Positions 46,503 through 55,359 of a stretch of DNA of 64,000 bases are shown here, one piece after another. This stretch comes from Snodgrassella alvi wkB2 (GTDB lineage: Bacteria > Pseudomonadota > Gammaproteobacteria > Burkholderiales > Neisseriaceae), in the NCBI RefSeq assembly GCF_000600005.1, contig NZ_CP007446.1, positions 1,700,894 to 1,764,893 of the forward strand. Direction: 5' to 3'. A program made the position numbers and the translations under genes. Positions within the stretch are counted from its first letter, which is position 1, and each line of letters opens with the position of its first letter. Below the pieces are notes generated by a model, which worked only from the letters and a program-made list of their open reading frames with translations, did not search any database and was not told the DNA's origin.

Positions 46503-47471
46503 ATGATTAAATCTTGCTGGAAACCTCTTGCTTTGTCTGTTTTAACTTTGTCTCTGCTTTCTGCCTGTGGCGAAAAAACCAATGAGAATCACACTGCCAG
46601 TAATGCTTCGTCTGCTGCTGCAACTGCTGTTAACGGACCAACAGTGACAATAAATACTGCCCGCGGAGAAATAACCGTACCGGAGAATCCGTCTAAAGTT
46701 GTGGTATTTGATATGGCTACACTGGATGATTTACAGGCGTTGAAAGTGCCGGTTATTGGTGCCCCGAAAAAAGTGCTGGTACCGTATCTGCAGCAAACTC
46801 TGGAAACGGTAAACAATACCGGTACTTTATTTGAACCGGATATGGAAGCACTTAATGCACTGAAACCACAGCTTATTATTATCGCTGGTCGTACTGCTCC
46901 GAAATATGATGAACTCGCTGCCCTTGCTCCTACTATCGATATGTCTGACAGCGGACAGGATTTAATTGGCGATGGCATGAAAATGCTTGATAGCTACGGT
47001 AAGCTGTTTAAGAAAGAAGCTGAAGCGAAAAAATTGCATGATGATATTCAGAATCTGCTTAATGAAACCCAGCAGGCAGCCAAAGGCAAAGGCACTGGTC
47101 TGATTCTGATGGTTAATGCCGGCAAACTTTCAGCATTTGGTTCTTCCTCTCGCTTTGGCTGGATTCATACTCAGGTTGGCGTACCGGCTGCAGATACCAG
47201 CATTCCGGCTTCTCCGCATGGTCAGTCTGTCTCTTTCGAATACGTACAGAAAATCAATCCGGACTGGTTATTCGTTATTGACCGTACTGCTGCCATCGGT
47301 GAAGAAGGTAAAACCGCTCAGGCTGTACTGAATAATGATCTGGTACGTCAGTCTAAAGCATGGAAAGAAGGTCACGTTATTTATCTGAGCAGCGCATCTT
47401 ATCTGGCCGCAGGCGGCGTACAGCAAATGAAAACTGATCTGACCAATATTAAAGCGGCAATGTCACACTAA
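46503..47471 (+). CDS. Ferric-siderophore binding lipoprotein, CeuE/FetB/FatB-like
   Basis: 322 residues. Lipobox LLSACGE (Cys22), low-complexity Asn/Ala/Ser linker, then a class III periplasmic binding protein: VPENPSKVVVFDMATLDDLQAL, LNALKPQLIIIAGR, FGSSSRFGWIHTQVGV, and KINPDWLFVIDR. These match CeuE of Campylobacter and FetB of Neisseria, which bind Fe(III) complexes of enterobactin breakdown products. It hands the ligand to the two permeases downstream. A large hairpin follows its stop codon. Confidence 0.92.
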   Translation: MIKSCWKPLALSVLTLSLLSACGEKTNENHTASNASSAAATAVNGPTVTINTARGEITVPENPSKVVVFDMATLDDLQALKVPVIGAPKKVLVPYLQQTLETVNNTGTLFEPDMEALNALKPQLIIIAGRTAPKYDELAALAPTIDMSDSGQDLIGDGMKMLDSYGKLFKKEAEAKKLHDDIQNLLNETQQAAKGKGTGLILMVNAGKLSAFGSSSRFGWIHTQVGVPAADTSIPASPHGQSVSFEYVQKINPDWLFVIDRTAAIGEEGKTAQAVLNNDLVRQSKAWKEGHVIYLSSASYLAAGGVQQMKTDLTNIKAAMSH

Positions 47472-47494
47472 GCCGGAGTTTTATTCACGATAAT

Positions 47495-47540
47495 CAGGTT
47501 TCGCTATGCTGCATAAATATGCAGCATTAGCGCAAACCTG
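47495..47540 (+). other. Long intercistronic stem-loop
   Basis: Arms 47495-47514 and 47519-47540 pair over about 20 bp with two single-base bulges and an AAAT tetraloop (outer part CAGGTTT/AAACCTG, inner part TGCTGCAT/ATGCAGCA). There is no good U-run after it, so it probably protects the 3' end of the binding-protein mRNA and lowers permease expression, as seen in other binding-protein transport operons. Confidence 0.8.
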
Positions 47541-47562
47541 TTGTCTGTAATTTTTCTGTCAT

Positions 47563-48531
47563 ATGCTTCGTTCTTCTCAGATTAATGCAATCAATTTTTT
47601 GCTGTTACCTATTTTACTGATTATCAGCATTAGTATTGGTGCAGCTTCTTTTCATTGGGGTGATCTGTTTATCAGTAATGATACCCGTTCTTTGCTCTTG
47701 TATAGCCGTTTACCCCGTTCTCTGGCGATTATTCTCACCGGTGCCACACTGGCCGTAGCGGGTATGGTGTTACAGATAGTATTGCGCAATCGTTTTCTGG
47801 AACCGGGTATGGTTGGTGCTACCCAAAGTGCAGCACTTGGGGTATTACTGGTCTCCATCTGGTTGCCGCAGGCCAGTCAGCTGACCAAAATGAGCTGCGC
47901 CAGTCTGACTGCTTTGCTGGGGATGACGCTGTTTTTATTTTTATTTCGGCGTCTGCCTGCACACCGGCAACTGATGATTCCGCTAATCGGCATAATCTAT
48001 GGCAGTATTATTGAAGCACTGGTGAATTTTATCGGTGTGGAAACCAATACCCTGCAATTGCTGGCGGTGTGGTTTGCCGGTGATTTTTCTGCAGTACTCG
48101 CCGGACGTTACGAATTGCTGTGGATTACCGGTCTGATGACATTAGTTATTTATTTTCTGGCTGACCGGCTTACCATTGCCGGACTGGGACAGAATATCAG
48201 CACCAGCCTCGGTATCAATTATGCACAAATGATGTGGATTTCCCTGATTACCGTAGCCATGATTACTGCCATTGTCGTGGTAACAGTCGGACAGATTCCT
48301 TTTATCGGGCTGGTAGTGCCTAATATTATTTCCCGACTGGCAGGTGACCGTTTACGTCAGAATCTGCCCGCAGTTGCACTCCTGGGTGCCAACGCTCTGC
48401 TGATCTGTGACATTATCGGCCGCACTATCGACCCGCCTTATGAAATACCGGTGTCTCTGATTTTCGGTATTGTCGGAACCGTGATTTTCCTGTATTTGCT
48501 GTTTAGAAAGCCTTCTGTACATGCAGTTTAA
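47563..48531 (+). CDS. FecCD-family siderophore permease (CeuB/FatD-like)
   Basis: 322 residues with about nine transmembrane helices; SRLPRSLAIILTGATLAVAGMVLQIVLRNRFLEPGMVGAT is the conserved opening of FecCD permeases and GQIPFIGLVVPNIISRLAGD holds the loop that contacts the ATPase. Inner-membrane half of the siderophore channel; overlaps the next permease gene by 11 bp. Confidence 0.92.
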   Translation: MLRSSQINAINFLLLPILLIISISIGAASFHWGDLFISNDTRSLLLYSRLPRSLAIILTGATLAVAGMVLQIVLRNRFLEPGMVGATQSAALGVLLVSIWLPQASQLTKMSCASLTALLGMTLFLFLFRRLPAHRQLMIPLIGIIYGSIIEALVNFIGVETNTLQLLAVWFAGDFSAVLAGRYELLWITGLMTLVIYFLADRLTIAGLGQNISTSLGINYAQMMWISLITVAMITAIVVVTVGQIPFIGLVVPNIISRLAGDRLRQNLPAVALLGANALLICDIIGRTIDPPYEIPVSLIFGIVGTVIFLYLLFRKPSVHAV

Positions 48532-49495
48532 TTCCATCATGCCGTCACACCGCTCCGGTGCACGTTTTTTCGGTGTGCTCGGTATTCTGTTAATTATTGC
48601 CAGTATTCTGTTTATGACATATGGCGTTAAAGGAAGCTGGGATTTTGTACTGCAACTGCGCGGTAAAAAGCTGCTGATGCTGCTTACTGTTGCCTACGCA
48701 GTTGGTGTATCCACTTTACTTTTCCAGACTCTGACCCATAACCCTATTCTTACACCGGGATTACTTGGCTACGATTCGCTTTATCTGTTGCTGCAAACCA
48801 TTACTTTGTTTGTATTCGGTGCAGTAGGATTCACCAGTATGAGTGTGCTGAGCAAATTTGTTATCGAAGCACCAATAATGATGGTTGCCTCGCTCCTGCT
48901 GTTTCGTACTTTAACCCGGAACAGTAACGGTGATTTGGCCCGACTGATACTCACTGGTATGATTTTCGGAGTCATGTTTCGTAGTTTCAATAGTCTGCTG
49001 CAACGCCTGATTGACCCTACTCTGTTTACGGTTGCTCAAACCAGCTATTTTGCTCAGTTTACCTCCGTGAATGTCACCATGCTGATTATCGGCATGAGTA
49101 TCATGCTGTTCAGTACAGTCTGGATCTGGCGGATGCGCTATCAGCTCGATGTTCTTATGCTCGGACGTAATGCCTCTATTGCACTGGGTATTAACTATGT
49201 ACGGCTGAGCCACAGCATTTTGTTATGGATTGCTCTGCTGGTTTCGGTCTCCACTGCACTGGTCGGTCCGGTCAGTTTTTTCGGTTTACTGATATGCGCA
49301 CTGGTTAATACCTGCACCCCCGATATGAAACATCAGCTGCGGCTGCCGGCAGCATTTCTGGTTGCGGCACTGGTATTGGTCAGCGGACAGCTGATATTTG
49401 AGCAGCTGCTTGGGATGCAGGGCGTACTGAGTGCCGTTATTGAATTTTGCGGCGGCATTGTGTTTCTGTGGCTGGTATTAAAACGCAAACGCTAG
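48521..49495 (+). CDS. FecCD-family siderophore permease (CeuC/FatC-like)
   Basis: 324 residues, second channel subunit, with VSTLLFQTLTHNPILTPGLLGYDSLY and VGPVSFFGLLICAL. The ATG at 48521 overlaps the previous gene; an internal ATG at 48539 (MPSHRSG) would leave an 8-bp gap and is also possible. Together with the upstream permease it forms the heterodimer expected of CeuBC/FatCD-type systems. Confidence 0.91.
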   Translation: MQFNSIMPSHRSGARFFGVLGILLIIASILFMTYGVKGSWDFVLQLRGKKLLMLLTVAYAVGVSTLLFQTLTHNPILTPGLLGYDSLYLLLQTITLFVFGAVGFTSMSVLSKFVIEAPIMMVASLLLFRTLTRNSNGDLARLILTGMIFGVMFRSFNSLLQRLIDPTLFTVAQTSYFAQFTSVNVTMLIIGMSIMLFSTVWIWRMRYQLDVLMLGRNASIALGINYVRLSHSILLWIALLVSVSTALVGPVSFFGLLICALVNTCTPDMKHQLRLPAAFLVAALVLVSGQLIFEQLLGMQGVLSAVIEFCGGIVFLWLVLKRKR

Positions 49496-49555
49496 GCTGC
49501 AACAGTAGCTTTTTTATCATCACCATTTTTTGCACCGATTTAACCTGACTGCATT

Positions 49556-50314
49556 ATGATTACCATAAAAAATGTTAACCACCACATCAACGGTACACCC
49601 ATTCTCCGCGATATTAATCTTGATATTCCGGATAAAAGCATTACTGCGCTGATTGGTCCCAATGGTGCAGGTAAATCTACACTATTCTCGCTGATTGCCC
49701 GCCTGCAACCTTTACAGGAAGGCAATATCCATATTGATGACCTTGAAGTCAGCCACAGCAAATCAACTGCCATAGCCAAAAAACTGGCTATATTGTCGCA
49801 AGAGAACAACATACAGAGCCGTATTACCGTACGTGATTTATTACTGTTTGGCCGCTATCCGCATAATCAGGGACGCATCACAGCAGAAGACCAGCAAATT
49901 GTTGATCAGGCTTTACAGCGCTTTGAGCTGGAACCATTGCAACAGCGTTATCTTAGTGCACTTTCCGGCGGACAGCGCCAGCGCGCACTGGTAGCCATGA
50001 CTTTCTGCCAGCAAACCAAACATGTTATTCTTGATGAACCGCTTAACAATCTGGATATGTATCATGCACGTGAGCTGATGCGTTTGTTACACCAGCTGAC
50101 CAGCGAACAAGGTCTGGCTACCATTATGGTGGTTCACGACATCAACATGGCAGCAGCCTATGCTGATCATATTGTTGCTCTTAAAGACGGGCAGATTGTT
50201 ATGCAAGGTACACCAGAAGATATTATTACTGTAGACCATATTCAAACCATATTTAATCTGGATACAGAAGTTGTCAGCCATAAAGGGAAACCTCTTGTTA
50301 TCCATCACTTCTAG
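49556..50314 (+). CDS. Siderophore ABC transporter ATPase (CeuD/FepC-like)
   Basis: 252 residues: Walker A GPNGAGKST near 34-42, LSGGQRQRALVAM signature, Walker B HVILDEPLNNLD and switch VVHDINMAAAYAD. This is the standard FepC/CeuD pattern, with Asn-Asn-Leu-Asp after the Walker B Glu as in the iron-chelate importers. It completes the uptake system. Confidence 0.94.
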   Translation: MITIKNVNHHINGTPILRDINLDIPDKSITALIGPNGAGKSTLFSLIARLQPLQEGNIHIDDLEVSHSKSTAIAKKLAILSQENNIQSRITVRDLLLFGRYPHNQGRITAEDQQIVDQALQRFELEPLQQRYLSALSGGQRQRALVAMTFCQQTKHVILDEPLNNLDMYHARELMRLLHQLTSEQGLATIMVVHDINMAAAYADHIVALKDGQIVMQGTPEDIITVDHIQTIFNLDTEVVSHKGKPLVIHHF

Positions 50315-50325
50315 CAGGCTTTATT

Positions 50326-50565
50326 ATGCAAAACAATAATACCCCCGGTTCACGCAAAATGACGGGGCTGATTACTGCCATGATTGCTTTGTTTGTCGTA
50401 CTGGCTGCATGGTTTATCTGGCTGTTTTTGGGAGATGATGCAGCCGTACGGATGTCAATGGCACGGATTATGCTCATTTTTATGGGGCTGGTGTGTACTT
50501 TTCTGTTTGGCGTATTTATTATAATTGGCGCGAAAATCTGGCGCCGGCAACACCCGCATCACTAA
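50326..50565 (+). CDS. Small two-helix membrane protein
   Basis: 79 residues starting 11 bp after the ATPase stop. Two hydrophobic segments (about 13-36 and 45-67) separated by GDDAAVRMSMAR; N-terminus polar, C-terminus basic (IWRRQHPHH). I do not recognise a family. Being the last gene of the uptake operon, it may be an accessory of the transporter or simply co-transcribed. Confidence 0.7.
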   Translation: MQNNNTPGSRKMTGLITAMIALFVVLAAWFIWLFLGDDAAVRMSMARIMLIFMGLVCTFLFGVFIIIGAKIWRRQHPHH

Positions 50566-50803
50566 AAACGCATAAATTCAAGGCCAAAAGCCAAACTGAA
50601 AGTTATGCTAATCCGCATAACTTAGTACCAGCGTGTTTATTAAAATAATTTTTCTGCTGCTTTCCTGCCCAGACTTAATAATTATTCCGCATAGCAATTA
50701 AAAATCTGTATTCTTATTATCTTGTTGTTCATCTATATCTTTATTTGATTCTGAGATATAAATCTGCCATGGAATGCCTGTAAAAAAGCAGTTTTGGCAG
50801 ATT

Positions 50804-50812
50804 TGGTATAAT
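50804..50812 (+). promoter_or_regulatory. Extended -10 promoter of hrpA
   Basis: TGGTATAAT is a consensus extended -10 element, about 35 bp before the hrpA start; no good -35 is seen, which is usual for this class. A stem AGTTATGC/GCATAACT at 50601-50622 lies upstream in the same spacer. Confidence 0.6.
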
Positions 50813-50847
50813 ACACATACTACTAATTTTCCGGCAATCTCTGTGCC

Positions 50848-53800
50848 ATGTCTGTATACGAACTTAACCAAATCCTGAGTAAAGACCGCTATTACCTGTA
50901 TCGAGCCTGCAAAAATCCTGCCCGTTTCGGTGGCGAGGAAAAAGTAAACAGCCGTTACCAGCGCTCTCATCAGGCTTATCTGCAACGTCTGGCCGGACTG
51001 CCTGTACCCGAATACGATAACACTTTACCTGTGCATGAAAGACGCGAAGAAATCAAGCAGGCAATCAGTCAGCATCAGGTCGTTATCGTTTGTGGTGAAA
51101 CCGGTTCCGGTAAAACCACCCAGTTACCGAAAATCTGTCTTGAGCTTGGCCGTGGCGTAGCCGGACTGATTGGTCACACTCAGCCAAGGCGGCTGGCGGC
51201 ACGCTCAGTAGCCGAACGAATTGCTGAAGAACTGTATAGCCGGATCGGACAGCATGTCGGCTATAAAGTGCGCTTCAATGATAAAACCGCGCCGGAAAGC
51301 TACATCAAACTGATGACTGACGGCATTTTGCTGGCAGAAAGCCAGACCGACCGCTTTCTCAGTGCTTACGATACCATCATCATTGATGAAGCGCATGAAC
51401 GCAGCCTGAACATTGATTTCCTGCTTGGCTATCTCAAACAACTGCTGCCACGGCGCCCGGACCTGAAAGTCATTATTACCTCAGCTACGATTGATGCTGA
51501 ACGTTTTAGTAAACATTTCACACAGAACGGTGTAGCAGCACCGGTGATTGAAGTATCCGGACGTACCTATCCGGTAGAAGTACGTTACCGTCCGCTGCAC
51601 ACCACAGATGCAGACGAAGCTGAAATAGAAATCAATGATGCCATCGTCGATGCCACAGATGAGCTGGCACGAGAAGGTGAAGGTGATATTCTGATTTTTC
51701 TGCCGGGTGAAAGAGAAATTCGCGAAGCAGCACATGCATTACAGCAATCACCTTTGCGTCGCAATGATGAGATTCTGCCTCTATTTGCACGCCTGTCAGC
51801 AGCCGAACAGCATAAAATCTTTCATCCCAATGGTCGTCAGCGGCGTATCGTACTGGCTACCAATGTTGCCGAGACCTCACTCACCGTACCCGGTATCCGT
51901 TATGTTATCGATACCGGACTGGCACGGGTTAAACGCTATTCAGCCCGAGCTAAAGTCGAACAACTACATATCGAACCTATCAGTCAGGCTGCGGCACGTC
52001 AGCGCGCCGGCCGTTGCGGTCGCGTTGCCGCCGGTATCTGTATACGCCTCTACAGCGAGCAGGATTTTAATCAGCGCCCTGCCTTTACAGATCCGGAAAT
52101 TATCCGCAGTAATCTGGCGGCTGTAATCCTGCGCATGATCAGCCTGAAACTCGGCGATGTTAGTGCATTCCCCTTTCTCGAAGCACCTGACCAGCGCTAT
52201 ATCAATGACGGCTATCAGGTATTGCTCGAACTGGGCGCAGTAAATGAACATAATCAGCTAAGCAAACTTGGCGAACAAATGGCACGTCTGCCAGTAGACC
52301 CGCGTATCAGCCGCATGCTGCTGGCAGGGAAACGCTTGCAGTGCGTTGCCGAAATGCTGGTTATCGTGGCTGCGCTGTCGATTCAGGATCCGCGCGAACG
52401 ACCACTGGAAGCTCGCGAAGCTGCTGCCAAAGCGCATGAACGTTTTAACGATAAGCAGTCGGATTTTCTCGCCTATCTGAATATCTGGGACTCCTATCAG
52501 CGCGAACGTGACAAAGGATTATCCAATCGTCAGATGGTGCAGTGGTGTCATCAATATTTTCTTTCTCATCTGCGTATGCGCGAATGGCGCGAGCTGCATC
52601 ACCAGCTGGCACAGATTGCCATAGATATGGAACTTACCGATAAGGCCGGTGCTTACCGGCAATTACCAGACAATCATCCCCGTCCAGCCATAACTGACAG
52701 CAGTGATCAGGACTTATCCGCAAAACTCAAACAGCAGCAAATCGTCCGCCGACAGCAGCGTCAGCAACGGCAACAGGTAAAAGAAGCCAGCTACGAACAA
52801 ATTCACCGTGCCCTGCTAACCGGACTAATAGCCAATGTCGGACTGAAAAGCCCCGAAGGCCACGACTATACCGGTGCACGAGGAATTCATTTTCACCTTT
52901 TTCCGGCATCCGCTCTGTTTAAAAGTAAGCCTAAATGGATTATTGCTGCTGAGCTAACCGAAACCTCACGACTTTATGCCCGTGATGTCGGCAAGATTGA
53001 ACCGGAATGGATTGAAAGCGAAGTACCTCATCTTCTGCGCTATCATTATTTTGAGCCACACTGGGAACAGAAACGCGGTGAAGTGGTGGCCAGTGAACGC
53101 ATTACTCTTTATGGTCTCACTGTTTTGCCTCGCCGCCCGGTCGCCTATGGGCGCATCAATGCCAAAGAAGCACGCGAAATTTTTATTCGCAGTGCACTGG
53201 TAGCACAGGAATGCGATCTTAAAGCAGCTTTTTTCCGGCATAACCATCAACTGATCGAAGAAATCACCGAACTGGAACATAAATCACGCCGGCAGGATGT
53301 ACTGGTAGATGAAGAAGCACTGTTCAGTTTCTACGACCAGCGTTTGCCGGCAAATGTAGAAAACAAAGGCCGTATTCTACCGCTGGCCGATATCCGTACC
53401 TTTGAAATGTGGCGTAAACAAGCTGAGGCAGAAAATCCGAAACTATTGTATCTGAGCCGTGACGACCTGATGCAACATGCAGCCAGTAATGTTACTGAAA
53501 GCCAGTTTCCGGAATATCTTGATACTACAGATGGTCGCTGTGCGCTCAGCTACCGTTTCGAACCCCATCATCCATTTGACGGTGTCACTATAGCTGTGCC
53601 TCTGCCACTGCTTAACCGCATCAATGCATCCAGACTGGAATGGCTGGTTCCCGGCATGATTCGAGAAAAGCTGCAGTTACTGATAAAAGCCTTACCCAAA
53701 CAAATTCGCCGTATCTGCGTGCCTGTACCTGATTTCATCACTACATTTCTCAGCAGTCATCCTGATATCAATGCGCCTTTACTGCCTCAGCTGGCACAGG

Positions 53801-54870
53801 CCATTGCCCGTCAGGCCGGAGACATGCGTCTGCTTAACCAGATAGACGTCGAACATTGGCAAACCCAGCAACTGCCGGCACATTGTTATTTCAATATTCA
53901 GGTGATTGATGACAGCGGCACAGAACTGGCCAGCGGTCGTGATCTTATCAGCCTGCAACAACAGCTCGGACAGGCGGCTGCGGTTACTTTCCGTGACAAC
54001 AGTAATGAGTTTGAGCGAGATAACATTACCAGCTGGGATATAGGTAAACTACCGGAGAGCATCAAATTTGCCCGTGCTCAGCAACAGCTTACCGGCTATC
54101 TCGGCCTGCAACTGCAAAAAAACGGCAGTATTTCCCTGAGGCTGTTTGATACAGCGGCAGCTGCTGAACAGGCACACCGCAGCGGTGTACTTGCTCTGAT
54201 GAGTCTGCAACTGAAAGAACAGGTTAAAGACCTAAATAAAGGTTTGCCCGACTTCACTCAAATCGCCATGCTGCTTAAACACCTGGGTACTGATACTTTG
54301 CGTGAAGACCTGACTCATGCCGTTTTGGATCGGGCTTTGATAGGTGAAGATGAACTACCGCGTGATGAAAAAGCTTTTAAAGAACAGATAAAACGTGCCC
54401 GCAGCCGTTTACCGGCAGTTAAAGAAGCTGTTAATCAATATGCTTTGCAAACAGCGCAGGCTTATACTGAAGTCAGCAGCCATCTGGGTAAACACCCGTT
54501 AACCCCGCTTCTGCGTGAGCATCTGAACAGTCTGGTTTATCCGGGTTTTGCCAGTGCTACACCATGGCAGCAGTGGCCGCGTCTGCCGGTTTATCTGCAA
54601 GCCATGCTCAGGCGTATGGATAAATATGGCAGTAATCCGGCACGTGATAATGCACGGGAAAACGACATTCAGGAACTTACTGATACCTGGCAAAAAAAAG
54701 TACAGCAATACCGGCAACAAAATCAGCCGGTACCTGCTGCCATTGCCGAATTCCGGTGGATGCTGGAAGAACTGCGCGTTTCTCTTTTTGCACAGGAGCT
54801 GAAAACACCCTATCCGGTTTCAGCAAAACGTCTGAGCAAAGAATGGGATAAACGCACGGCTATTTTATAA
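50848..54870 (+). CDS. hrpA: DEAH-box ATP-dependent RNA helicase HrpA
   Basis: 1340 residues, the length of E. coli HrpA. GETGSGKT (83-90), DEAH (180-183), TSATID, and QRAGRCGRVAAGICIRLYSE (motif VI) in the helicase core, then the HA2 and OB-fold regions and the DUF3418 C-terminal half typical of HrpA. It processes mRNA and rescues stalled ribosomes in E. coli. Monocistronic. Confidence 0.96.
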   Translation: MSVYELNQILSKDRYYLYRACKNPARFGGEEKVNSRYQRSHQAYLQRLAGLPVPEYDNTLPVHERREEIKQAISQHQVVIVCGETGSGKTTQLPKICLELGRGVAGLIGHTQPRRLAARSVAERIAEELYSRIGQHVGYKVRFNDKTAPESYIKLMTDGILLAESQTDRFLSAYDTIIIDEAHERSLNIDFLLGYLKQLLPRRPDLKVIITSATIDAERFSKHFTQNGVAAPVIEVSGRTYPVEVRYRPLHTTDADEAEIEINDAIVDATDELAREGEGDILIFLPGEREIREAAHALQQSPLRRNDEILPLFARLSAAEQHKIFHPNGRQRRIVLATNVAETSLTVPGIRYVIDTGLARVKRYSARAKVEQLHIEPISQAAARQRAGRCGRVAAGICIRLYSEQDFNQRPAFTDPEIIRSNLAAVILRMISLKLGDVSAFPFLEAPDQRYINDGYQVLLELGAVNEHNQLSKLGEQMARLPVDPRISRMLLAGKRLQCVAEMLVIVAALSIQDPRERPLEAREAAAKAHERFNDKQSDFLAYLNIWDSYQRERDKGLSNRQMVQWCHQYFLSHLRMREWRELHHQLAQIAIDMELTDKAGAYRQLPDNHPRPAITDSSDQDLSAKLKQQQIVRRQQRQQRQQVKEASYEQIHRALLTGLIANVGLKSPEGHDYTGARGIHFHLFPASALFKSKPKWIIAAELTETSRLYARDVGKIEPEWIESEVPHLLRYHYFEPHWEQKRGEVVASERITLYGLTVLPRRPVAYGRINAKEAREIFIRSALVAQECDLKAAFFRHNHQLIEEITELEHKSRRQDVLVDEEALFSFYDQRLPANVENKGRILPLADIRTFEMWRKQAEAENPKLLYLSRDDLMQHAASNVTESQFPEYLDTTDGRCALSYRFEPHHPFDGVTIAVPLPLLNRINASRLEWLVPGMIREKLQLLIKALPKQIRRICVPVPDFITTFLSSHPDINAPLLPQLAQAIARQAGDMRLLNQIDVEHWQTQQLPAHCYFNIQVIDDSGTELASGRDLISLQQQLGQAAAVTFRDNSNEFERDNITSWDIGKLPESIKFARAQQQLTGYLGLQLQKNGSISLRLFDTAAAAEQAHRSGVLALMSLQLKEQVKDLNKGLPDFTQIAMLLKHLGTDTLREDLTHAVLDRALIGEDELPRDEKAFKEQIKRARSRLPAVKEAVNQYALQTAQAYTEVSSHLGKHPLTPLLREHLNSLVYPGFASATPWQQWPRLPVYLQAMLRRMDKYGSNPARDNARENDIQELTDTWQKKVQQYRQQNQPVPAAIAEFRWMLEELRVSLFAQELKTPYPVSAKRLSKEWDKRTAIL

Positions 54871-54881
54871 ATGTACTCAAT

Positions 54882-54915
54882 AAAACAGCTCTGTTCAGAA
54901 AAACAGAGCTGTTAT
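54882..54915 (-). terminator. Terminator between hrpA and the PAPS-reductase-like pair
   Basis: AACAGCTCTGTT (54884-54895) and AACAGAGCTGTT (54902-54913) form a perfect 12-bp stem. The run after it is T-rich (TTTATTG) only on the minus strand, so it mainly serves the leftward gene pair; it can also slow hrpA transcripts. Confidence 0.75.
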
Positions 54916-54950
54916 CCCGTCCGTTTTACCGGCAGTTATGACACAGATTT

Positions 54951-55355
54951 CTATTTCTTTTCATCTGCCAACTCCTGGAAATCTTTATCTATATAACCGG
55001 GCAATCGAAATCTCACTTCGGCCGGGGGCAGCTCAATACCCATTTTCTGTGCCAGTAACTGCCCGTCAATATACTTATTTTCAAAAACCGGTACTGTTAT
55101 TTCACCAAGAAAAACCATCAACTGTTCATAGGTTTGAAAACAGACAGCACACCAGTATTCACTGTCAGTCACTCTTTGTCTGAGCTGCGCAGGCATTTTT
55201 TTAACCTGTTGAAACTCTTCTTTCAGCCCTCTCATCTGCTCTAATGCATCTGCATCTGTATTCCTGTCAGCATGCTTTGAACATGAAACCGGGCCGGATT
55301 TACCTCTCTGCCTTCCTCTGTTATAAACAGATTGTGCAGATACTTTAATTTTCAT
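54951..55355 (-). CDS. Phage-type partner of the PAPS-reductase-like gene
   Basis: 134 residues from the ATG at 55355 (MKIKVSAQ), chosen because an upstream ATG at 55379 lies inside the previous gene. Basic N-terminus (YNRGRQRGKSGP), then DADALEQMRGLKEEFQQVKKMPAQLRQRVTDSEYWCAVCF and a C-terminal YIDGQLLAQKMGIELPP. The RVTDSEY-(W/Y)-CAVCF wording recalls a hypothetical protein that sits next to PAPS-reductase-like genes in phage genomes. Function unknown. The gene follows its partner with no real gap. Confidence 0.75.
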   Translation of the reverse strand: MKIKVSAQSVYNRGRQRGKSGPVSCSKHADRNTDADALEQMRGLKEEFQQVKKMPAQLRQRVTDSEYWCAVCFQTYEQLMVFLGEITVPVFENKYIDGQLLAQKMGIELPPAEVRFRLPGYIDKDFQELADEKK

Positions 55356-55359
55356 TGTT

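Noticed and set aside
50601-50622. AGTTATGC/GCATAACT stem as terminator of the siderophore operon
   Set aside because: The stem is 8 bp and AT-rich with no T-run after it, so termination there is not supported.
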